Positions 11,801 through 23,600 of a DNA stretch of 53,835 bases are shown here, one piece after another. A program made the translations under genes and the position numbers. Each line of letters starts with the position of its first letter. Positions within the stretch are counted from its first letter, which is position 1. This stretch comes from Chrysomallon squamiferum (taxonomy: Eukaryota > Mollusca > Gastropoda > Neomphalida > Peltospiridae). The stretch spans positions 27,032,544 to 27,086,378 of the forward strand of contig CM022677.1 of assembly GCA_012295275.1 (NCBI GenBank), read 5' to 3'. The notes beneath the pieces are model-generated. The model searched no databases. It saw nothing but the letters and a program-made list of their open reading frames with translations, and had not been told where the DNA came from.

Positions 11801-14800
11801 ACAACCATCAGTATGCAACCAGCAAACGTAGTAACTTTTTTTACATTTCAGATAAAGAAGATTGGTGCAAACATGTCTATGCAGCGATGTTAGCTAGATG
11901 TGTTAATAGTACTGGTCACACAAACGATACAATGGCGATTATGCTTTCTCGTGGGCAAGAAGGTTCTATTCCGAAAGGGGAATCGATTTTCACATTCAGA
12001 AAAAGCACTGCACGTAAGTGTATTTTCCGATGTTTTCAATTAGATGTGTTTGTATTTGATTTCTTATACGTGCAGGCATGCATATATGGCTGAACATGGT
12101 TCAGTAGGTATGCACCCGCATATATCTGTTTTTGAATAACTATTTTCTATCAGTGCTTTTCATACATGCATTGAATAATCGTTTTTATTCTTTTCTTTTC
12201 TTTTTTTTTTTTTTTTCAATTTTTTTTTCTAATGTTCATTCTGAAACTTGTAGGAAAACTAAGATCAATTTGGTAACAAAGTGTTTCCAAGATGCTGCTG
12301 ATACCACAGAGCAAAATGATAAATGTAAAGGTTTAATTGGAGATAAAATCCAGAAAGACGCGAAAAATAAATCATCGGAATATAAAATATTTTGCGATGC
12401 TGGTAAGTAGACTGTCGGATCTCTTTTTAAAGTCAATAAACTCTAACAGTAAATTGTCTAGTTGACATGAAATCATGTGATGACATCGATATAATACATA
12501 CTTATATCCAGTTATATAGGTATCTATTAAATAGTTGTATTTCTCATCTGTACATTTTTGTTAGTAACCGATTCCTATTTTTGATGCTTCTGTTCGCCAT
12601 TCCAAAATCTTAAATTAAAGAAAAAAATCTTGCGTTTGAGAAAAAGATAATTCTTCCTTCATATTCTCAGGTGCAAAACTGCCAGAAAAGAAGAAAGATG
12701 AAAAAGGTGAGATAAAGAATTGCAAGAACTGAACATTTTGTCTATCTCTTGACACTTATCATTATTGCTCTTATTTTTGCACCTCTCAGTGTACATTTAC
12801 TAGTCATTTCTACTTTTTTATCAATGTGCGTATGGCCCTGATTCTTATAACATGTCTTAGCATTTGTACTACAGACTCTTAAATCACCTTCCAATACTGT
12901 GTTACAAAGACCCAGGAATAAACAAATATGAATAATGAGTAGATACGTAAATATGATAGATAAAAGGAAGGGCGTTTACAAATAAAGATACACTTATATA
13001 TAGTAAAGAGAAAAGAAAGGAGGAGTAGAGAGGATTAATAGTATTCTATTTTCTTAGGGACAAAAGTTCCAGAAAAGCCGGAAGATAAGAAAAGTGAGTT
13101 GAACACACACATATACGTTAGCCTCTTTGTTTTCTTCCAGACAGGTCTTTTCATATCTAGCTTCTCTAATATCTCCCTCTACTCTTGTCTGTCTTTGACT
13201 CAGTCTGTCGCTAACGACATTTGTCTATGAAGGTACCACAGCAACAGTTACAGAAATCCGCCATATTTATCCCCCGATGTGGTAAAGACAAAACCCTAAC
13301 AGCAATAATACCATGGACCCAAATGTTCATTGCTCAATGACAAATTATGTGTTTTGACGTAGATTCACTGACTAAGCAGGACTAAACTCAGTAAATGTTT
13401 TAAAAGTTACAAAACTTCGAACAGTTCACAGCAAATATGCCGTCCTTGCAAATATGCAAAGAGCATTTCACAGAATAACCTACAACGTGGTGTTAACAGA
13501 AATAAAGTAAAGCAAACAACCATCAGTATGCAACCAGCAAACGTAGTAACTTTTTTTACATTTCAGATAAAGAAGATTGGTGCAAACATGTCTATGCAGC
13601 GATGTTAGCTAGATGTGTTAATAGTACTGGTCACACAAACGATACAATGGCGATTATGCTTTCTCGTGGGCAAGAAGGTTCTATTCCGAAAGGGGAATCG
13701 ATTTTCACATTCAGAAAAAGCACTGCACGTAAGTGTATTTTCCGATGTTTTCAATTAGATGTGTTTGTATTTGATTTCTTATACGTGCAGGCATGCATAT
13801 ATGGCTGAACATAGTTCAGTAGGTATGCACCCGCATATATCTGTTTTTGAATAACTATTTTCTATCAGTGCTTTTCATACATGCATTGAATAATCGTTTT
13901 TATTCTTTTCTTCTTTTTTTTTTTTTTTTCAATTTTTTTCTAATGTTCATTCTGAAACTTGTAGGAAAACTAAGATCAATTTGGTAACAAAGTGTTTCCA
14001 AGATGCTGCTGATACCACAGAGCAAAATGATAAATGTAAAGGTTTAATTGGAGATAAAATCCAGAAAGACGCGAAAAATAAATCATCGGAATATAAAATA
14101 TTTTGCGATGCTGGTAAGTAGACTGTCGGATCTCTTTTTAAAGTCAATAAACTCTAACAGTAAATTGTCTAGTTGACATGAAATCATGTGATGACATCGA
14201 TATAATACATACTTATATAGGTATCTATTAAATTGTTTTATTTGTCATCTGTACATTTTTGTTAGTAACCGATTCCTATTTTTGATGCTTCTGTTCGCCA
14301 TTCCAAAATCTTAAATTAAAGAAAAAAATCTTGCGTTTGAGAAAAAGATAATTCTTCCTTCATATTCTCAGGTGCAAAACTGCCAGAAAAGAAGAAAGAT
14401 GAAAAAGGTGAGATAAAGAATTGCAAGAACTGAACATTTTGTCTATCTCTTGACACTTATCTTTATTGCTCTTATTTTTGCACCTCTCAGTGTACATTTA
14501 CTAGTCATTTCTACTTTTTTATCAATGTGTGTATGGCCCTGATTCTTATAACATGTCTTAGCATTTGTACTACAGACTCTTAAATCACCTTCCAATACTG
14601 TGTTACAAAGACCCAGGAATAAGCAAATATGAATAATGAGTAGATACGTAAATATGATAGATAAAAGGAAGGGCGTTTACAAATAAAGATACACTTATAT
14701 ATAGTAAAGAGAAAAGAAAGGAGGAGTAGAGAGGATTAATAGTATTCTATTTTCTTAGGGACAAAAGTTCCAGAAAAGCCGGAAGATAAGAAAAGTGAGT

Positions 14801-16784
14801 TGAACACACACATATACGTTAGCCTTTTTGTTTTCTTCCAGACAGGTCTTTTCATATCTAGCTTCTCTAATATCTCCCTCTACTCTTGTCTGTCTTTGAC
14901 TCAGTCTGTCGCTAACGACATTTGTCTATGAAGGTACCACAGCAACAGTTACAGAAATCCGCCATATTTATCCCCCGATGTGGTAAACACAAAACCGTAA
15001 CAGCAATAATACCGTGGACCCAAATGTTCATTGCTCAATGACAAATTATGTGTTTTGACGTAGATTCACTGACTAAGCAGGGCTAAACTCAGTAAATGTT
15101 TTAAAAGTTACAAAACTTCGAACAGTTCACAGAAAATATGCCGTCCTTGCAAATATGCAAAGAGCATTTCACAGAATAACCTACAACGTGGTGTTAACAG
15201 AAATAAAGTAAAGCAAACAACCATCAGTATGCAACCAGCAAACGTAGTAACTTTTTTTACATTTCAGATAAAGAAGATTGGTGCAAACATGTCTATGCAG
15301 CGATGTTAGCTAGATGTGTTAATAGTACTGGTCACACAAACGATACAATGGCGATTATGCTTTCTCGTGGGCAAGAAGGTTCTATTCCGAAAGGGGAATC
15401 GATTTTCACATTCAGAAAAAAGCACTGCACGTAAGTGTATTTTCCGATGTTTTCAATTAGATGTGTTTGTATTTGATTTCTTATACGTGCAGGCATGCAT
15501 ATATGGCTGAATATGGTTCAGTAGGTATGCACCCGCATATATCTGTTTTTGAATAACTATTTTCTATCAGTGCTTTTCATACATGCATTGAATAATCGTT
15601 TTTATTCTTTTCTTCTTTCTTTTTTTTCTTTCAATTTTTTTCTAATGTTCATTCTGAAACTTGTAGGAAAACTAAGATAAGTTTGGTAACAAAGTGTTTC
15701 CAAGATGCTGCTGATACCACAGAGCAAAATGATAAATGTAAAGGTTTAATTGGAGATAAAATCCAGAAAGACGCGAAAAATAAATCATCGGAATATAAAA
15801 TATTTTGCGATGCTGGTAAGTAGACTGTCGGATCTCTTTTTAAAGTCAATAAACTCTAACAGTAAATTGTCTAGTTGACATGAAATCATGTGATGACATC
15901 GATATAATACATACTTATATCCAGTTATATAGGTATCTATTAAATAGTTTTATTTCTCATCTGTACATTTTTGTTAGTAACCGATTCCTATTTTTGATGC
16001 TTCTGTTCGCCATTCCAAAATCTTAAATTAAAGAAAAAAATCTTGCGTTTGAGAAAAAGATAATTCTTCCTTCATATTCTCAGGTGCAAAACTGCCAGAA
16101 AAGAAGAAAGATGAAAAAGGTGAGATAAAGAATTGCAAGAACTGAACATTTTGTCTATCTCTTGACACTTATCATTATTGCTCTTATTTTTGCACCTCTC
16201 AGTGTACATTTACTAGTCATTTCTACTTTTTTATGAATGTGCGTATGGCCCTGATTCTTATAACATGTCTTAGCATTTGTACTACAGACTCTTAAATCAC
16301 CTTCCAATACTGTGTTACAAAGACCCAGGAATAAACAAATATGAATAATGAGTAGATACGTAAATATGATAGATAAAAGGAAGGGCGTTTACAAATAAAG
16401 ATACACTTATATATAGTAAAGAGAAAAGAAAGGAGGAGTAGAGAGGATTAATAGTATTCTATTTTCTTAGGGACAAAAGTTCCAGAAAAGCGGAAAGACA
16501 AGAAAAGTGAGTTGAACACACACATATACGTTAGCCTTTTTGTTTTCTTCCAGACTGGCCTTTTCATATCTAGCTTTTCTAATATCTACCTCTACTCTTG
16601 TCTGTCTTTGACTCAGTCTGCAGCTAAGGACATTTGTCTATGAAGCTGTAGGTAACCCACAAACTGCAACATAATATCATGAAGGTTTGCACATGTTGAC
16701 TGTGTCTTTTCATATACATAGAGAGAGAAAACCTACGGAGAACTAAAGAGATTAATAGAAATATAAAAAAGACGCACGTAAAGC

Positions 16785-16821
<37 letters not shown>

Positions 16822-19641
16822 ACATCCTTTAAATATATGGGGAATGCATAGAGAAAAAGACAGGTGAAAGAGATTAATATTGTTTTACTTTTCATCTTTT
16901 GCAGAAATTAAAGAGAAAGGTAAGATCAGCTATTTCTTATCTGTATATTGTCATCGTTGTAGTGTATATTTATATTGCTCTGTCTTTGTATATGCCTCAG
17001 CATGTAAATGTGTCTGCGTGTATATATGTGTATTGATGGATGTATGAATGTATGTATGTTTCTCTGTTTATCGTTCAGTTATTGTGGCTAGATGTGATTA
17101 CTAGATTATTAATTATATATATATTGGTAGATAATTAGATCGATAATTAGGTAGATAGACAGACAAACCGATAGATTAGATGTACTGTTAGGTAGATAGG
17201 TATGTGGACTGACATTCTGACTGACATTCTGACGGACATTCTGACGGACATTCTGACGGACATTAGGACATATAAAGACGGGGGGGGTTGAGACAGAAAG
17301 AATCGAATGAGACTAATATTATAAGTTTTGTGGGGTTTTGTTTTTGTTTTTTGGGGGCGTTTTTAATTTTTCAGGTACGAAAGACCTGCCCAGTGGGACG
17401 TACAAGAAAGGTTAGATCTGAAATTGTGCCACTTAGCTGTTTCCTGCTTCGAGGCTGTCACGTCTCTCGTTTATTTATCTCTTACTTCATTTTCTTCTTT
17501 GAGTTTCAGTTGTTCTCTGTCTTTTTCTCACCTTATCTGTATCCATTTATGCGGTTAGATAATTATGCTATTTTCACATATCTAGCATTATCTATCTGTG
17601 TATCCATTTGCATGTGCAGATCTTAAAAAAAGACGCAAAAGTAAAAATATATAGCCAGGTGAATATTAACATAGATGGGTAGCTGAAAATGAAATAGATA
17701 TATGAAGAGATACACGAAAAAAAAAGAAAAAAAAAGGGGGAAATGCTTACAGAAAGATTCACAGAGAGAAAATAATATACATATATAAAAATAGATACAT
17801 AGACGTATTGATTGACTGATCTATCGATGGAGGGAGGGAGGGAGGGAGGGGGGTACTCTTAGCAGAGAAGCGAGAAAGAACCCACAGAGATGTCAGTATT
17901 ATTTGATTTTCTTTTTCAGGTGACAAATCTCTTCCAACATCGAAGGGTAAAATAAGTGAGATTTGTTCTGTGTTTGTGTCTGTAAATTTATAAACACATA
18001 CAGACAGACAGACATAAATATATACATGCATACATTTACATATGAACATACATTCATATACACATATATACATGTATATACATACATACATACAAACATA
18101 TTAGTATACTTCATATGCATACATACAATTTTATTTTTTATTTTTTTATTTTGTTATTATTTTTATTTTTTTTTCAGATATATCTGTCAAGATAAATGGA
18201 TCCCATACTGCAGTTCTGGGACAGGACTACATGCTGTCATGTACTGTGTTTCCCGCATCACTGATAAAATCCTCTTTAACTTTCCAAATATTTACTAAAC
18301 TGCAATTTACTTCAGTGTGTACAGTTCTTAGGTCTTGCAATGAAAACCTTGCCACGGCAGGACTTCTTTGTAAATGTGAGAAACAGACTGGTGGCAGCAG
18401 AGTCTATGTTTTAATGATGCGAAATATAACAGAGGTGGATATGACTTGGAGGTGTCAGTTCGGAAAACAATTCAGCGACGTTCTAGTTGTTACGAATGCA
18501 GCAAGTAAGACACAAAGGAGCAGTTTGTACTGATTAAATGACTTCAAAAATAAGAAAATAAAAATCCATTCACCTATTCACCCAGTCTTTCAGTCATACA
18601 TACATACATACACATACACATACATACATACATACATACACATACATACATACATACATACATACACACATAAATGCATACATCTACACATAGATACAAA
18701 GATACGTACGTTCGAATCCACGTGTGTTTGTATTTTTATATAAACATGTATTTCTGTATATATTTATATATATATGTAATCTGTATGTATGTATGTATGT
18801 ATTTTTCATATGAAATGTATGTGTGTATGTATGTGTGTATGTATTTTTCATATGAATGTTTGTATGTATGTATGTATGTGTGTATGTATGTGTATGTATG
18901 TGTGTATGTATTTTTCATATGAATGTTTGTATGTGTGTATGTATGTGTGTATGTATTTTTCAGATGAATGTATGTATGTGTGTATGTGTGTATGTATTTT
19001 TCATATGAATGTATGTGTGTGTATGTGTGTGTGTATTTTTCATATGAATGTATGTGTGTGTATGTGTGTGTGTATTTTTCATATGAATGTATGTATGTAT
19101 GTATGTATTTTTCATATGAATGTTTGTATGTGTGTGTGTATTTATGTGTGTATGCAGGAGAAGATCGAATGAGATACGAAGGAGAACAGAGAAATTTACT
19201 TTCTTTTTCTGTTTTTTCTTTTTCTTTTCTTTTTTCTTTCTCTTTCTCGTTCTGGAGGCCTATCAAACCAGACAACACAAGGTGAGTCCTAATTATTTCT
19301 GAATTAGCTATTTCTTCTTTCTGGATGTCCGTTCATACAGTTAATCCATTTCTATGTCTTACCTGTTTTTTCCCTTTTTGTCTTTCTCCATGAATCCATT
19401 CAAATATCTGTCTCTCTAAAGATCTTTCTTTATATCGTCATATGTAACTGTATCAGACTGACAGACAGACTGACCGAATGACACTGTCAGAATGACAGAT
19501 GTATGTAGATTGGAAGATACATACATATATACACTTTTATGCACCCACACACATGCATGCACTTACACCATAAACATACATATACATATAAACCTATTCA
19601 TACATACTCACATACAGGCGCACATAGACATACACATACAT

Positions 19642-19692
<51 letters not shown>

Positions 19693-20555
19693 TAGAGAAG
19701 ACTATAGTGTGAAAAAAAACGATGCTAATACTCAGGTTTAGAAAACGTTTCAGTTCCAACAGATACCACGGGTGTCTCAAACGAAACAGAAGGTAAGATC
19801 TCTTCTATTTTCGGTTCAAATTAATGTCTATGCTAATATCTATGCTTATTGCCACTTTCCTGTATGTGTCTCTCAGCGAATACACGAATACACGCAAATC
19901 AACAGACAGAGAGCTGGACAGGCAGATATTTAAGTGAGTGTGTGTATGGTTGTGTGGATGTGTGTTGTCTATCTATCTATCAATATATTGGTTTGCATAG
20001 ATAGGGTGTGTCGGAAAGGCTGTCAAAAGCTGCATGAATCATTCATTTCTTGCGTCTTCAATAAATATTGTTTTTGTTTTCTCTCTAATTCTAGAATGCA
20101 TCAACTTACCTGTCCTTCTATCTCTATGTCTGTTTATGTATGTGTGTATCTATCTTGTCTAACGTAATGTCAAATACAGAATGAGAGATAATGTTTTAAT
20201 TAATTAGTTAATTAGTTCGTTAGTAAGTTAGTTAGTTAGTTAGTTAGTTTGAGACATACGGAATAATGTTAATATTATTTAATTTATTCCACTTCAGAGG
20301 TTGGTCGGAATTTGTCATTCAGTAAAAAGGGTGAGATAAAAACTAGTTAACTATTTTGTCTTTCCAGATATGCAGCTAGATTTACATACCCTTTTCAATG
20401 TCGTTTTATCATTCTCTCAATCTCTGCTTATCATCTGCATCCCTCCTTGAGCTCTAACTTCAGTTTTTAAATCTCTCTGCCTCTTTAACTATCTATATTT
20501 TAAATATTTTCATCAAACTATTCAAATATTTATAAAGAAAGATAAAACGTGAGAC

Positions 20556-20647
<92 letters not shown>

Positions 20648-23600
20648 ATAGACAGATAGCGATAGAATGAAAATTATATTATTTTATTTATTCAGCGTCA
20701 AAGAATCATTCAAAAGATGATCAACGTGAGTTAATTAACCATTTCTTCCTTTCAAATACTGACATAATTTTACAAATATGCCTACATACATACATACATA
20801 CATACATACATACATGCATAGACACATGCATGCACATAAACATGCATATTTATATACATACATAATTTTATTTTTGCAGAAATAGACATTCCTCCATATG
20901 AAGAACTTCCACAAGGTTAGTTAAAAATATGTGTGTGTGCGTGTGTGTGTGTGTGTGTATGTGTGTGTGTGTGTGTGGAAGACAGATAATTTGTGTTTAT
21001 GAACATACGTGTATATATATATATATATATCTTTGTGTTTTTGTTTGTACGTGTATATGCATTTGTATGTATATATATATATATATATAAGTGTGTGTGT
21101 GTATGTATATCTGTATAGCTGTATTTGTGTTAATGTATGTTTATGCTTGGATGTATGTGTATGTTTGTAAGTGTGTCTATGTGTGTGTATGTGTCTGTAT
21201 GTGTGTCTATGTGTGTGTATCTGTCTGTATGTGTGTGTATTTGTGTCTGAGCTCTTGTTAGTTACAGGACAAAATATTAACATTATTTTATTTTTGTATA
21301 TTTTCAGTTAAAGGCCTTCTGTGGTATATCCTTTTGGCTTTCGTCTTGCTTACTCTTCTCCTCGCGTGTATTGCAGTAGCTTGTCTTGCCAGACGAAGGT
21401 ATTGCATTTATTTCGTTTTGTTTCTTTATGCGGTTTTCGATTTAATTTGTCTGGATAAATCTTAAATGTTTGTTTATATATTTGTTATAGTTGTGTGTGT
21501 GTGTGTGTGTGTGTGCGTGTGTGTGTGTGTGTGTTATTGTTATATCTTTATTTTCCTTCTTCTTAATTCATTATTTCATTTATGTGTTTATTAACCAATA
21601 TCATTTTTTTTTATTATTATTATTTATTACTTTATTCGTTCATTTACTTTTTTACGTACTTACTTATTTCTGTTTGTCTATTCGTTATTAAGTTAATTAT
21701 AACTTTAATACTTATTAATATTTGAATTTATTTTGTTCATGTATTTATTCATTCATTTATTCAAGCATTTATTAATTTACTTATTTACTTATTAGATCGA
21801 AATATACTGAAGTGAAGATTACTAAATCTACAAAGGAAAAGCTAAAACCAAAAATGAAACCGAAACCGGTTTTGGGATCCAAAATAGCACCAACAAAAAT
21901 AGGTAAGAAAGCAAAAAAGAAAGCAGGAAAAGATAAGAAGTCTAAAGCTGATAAGAAAGGAGACAAGGATAAGAAGTCTAAAACTGATAAGAAAGGAGAC
22001 AAGGATAAGAAGTCTAAAACTGATAAGAAAGGAGACAAGGATAAGAAGTCTAAAGCTGATAAGAAAGGAGAAAAGGGTAAGAAACCTAAAGGTCATAAAA
22101 TCGCAAAAACGAAGAAGAAACATAGAATTGTATCTAATCTTTTACGCAAGAGGCAACGCAAACCAGATAAGATTGAAAAACCTAAGAAGAAACCTAAACC
22201 TGAAAGGATTCCACACAAGAAAAAACATGACAAGAAGTCTAAGAAAGGAGAAAAGGATAAGAAACCTAAAGGTCATAGAATCGCAAAAACGAAGAAGAAA
22301 CGTAGAATTGTAACTAATCTTTTACGCAAGAGGCAACGCCAACCAGATAAGATTGAAAAACCTAAGAAGAAACCTAAACCTGAAAGGATTCCACACAAGA
22401 AAAAACATGACAAGAAGTCTAAGAAAGGAGAAAAGGATAAGAAACCTAAAGGTCATAAAATCGCAAAAACGAAGAAACACAGAATTGTATCTAATCTTTT
22501 ACGCAAGAGGCAACGCAAACCAGATAAGATTGAAAAACCTAAGAAGAAACCTAAACCTGAAAGGATTCCACACAAGAAAAAACATGACAAGAAGTCTAAG
22601 AAAGGAGAAAAGGATAAGAAACCTAAAGGTCATAGAATCGCAAAAACGAAGAAGAAACGTAGAATTGTAACTAATCTTTTACGCAAGAGGCAACGCCAAC
22701 CAGATAAGATTGAAAAACCTAAGAAGAAACCTAAACCTGAAAGGATTCCACACAAGAAAAAACATGACAAGAAGTCTAAGAAACCTAAAGGTCATAAAAT
22801 CGTAAAACCGAAGAAGAAACATAGAATTGTGGCTAATCTTTTACGCAAGAGGCAACGCAAACCAGATAAGATTGAAAAACCTAAGAAGAAACCTAAACCT
22901 GAAAGGATTCCACACAAGAAAAAACATGACAAGAAGTCTAAGAAAGGAGAAAAGGATAAGAAACCTAAAGGTCATAGAATCGCAAAAACGAAGAAGAAAC
23001 GTAGAATTGTATCTAATCTTTTACGCAAGAGGCAACGCCAACCAGATAAGATTGAAAAACCTAAGAAGAAACCTAAACCTGAAAGGATTCCACACAAGAA
23101 AAAGCATGACAAGAAATCTAAGAAAGGAGAAAAGGATAATAAACCTAAAGGTCATAGAATCGTAAAAACGAAGAAGAAACGTAGAATTATAGCTAATCTT
23201 TTACACAAGAAGCAACGCCAACCAGATAAGATTGAAAAACCTAAAAAGAAGAAGTTTCTTGGAATTAAGAAGCTAGATAAGAAGAAGAAACAAAAACTGC
23301 TTCAAACTTCTAAAAACTTCAGTACTCTTTTATACAAGAAGATACCAAAGAATCTAAAAAAGAAGAAAAAACCTAAAACCGATGAGAATCCATATAAACC
23401 GAAGAAATCTTACCATATTGGAAATCTCATAAACAGATCGTATTCGGAGTCCATTCTAAAACCTATGATTCTCGGGAATAAAAAAAAGAAGAAGAAAGCT
23501 GAAACTGGAAAGAAGAGTAAAGCTAAGACTGATAAGAATAAGAAGAAGAAGCCTAAAAGTGACAAGCAGAGCGTACCCACAACTGGAAGGAAAAAAAGAA

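Noticed and set aside
1956-15510. Repeated 60-68 codon open frames starting MLIVLVTQTIQW
   Set aside because: These are the +1 or other shadow frame of cassette exon A running through the donor into the intron; the phase-consistent exon frame has conserved cysteines and proper splice borders.
17288-17626. 112-codon open frame overlapping a micro-exon
   Set aside because: It contains the 36-base exon in another frame and is otherwise low-complexity intron translation without conserved features.
22128-23165. Open frames inside the Lys-rich exon in another frame (NLRRNLNLKGFHTRK repeats)
   Set aside because: Shadows of the 180-base coding repeat; the main frame is open for 740 codons and joins the transmembrane exon.
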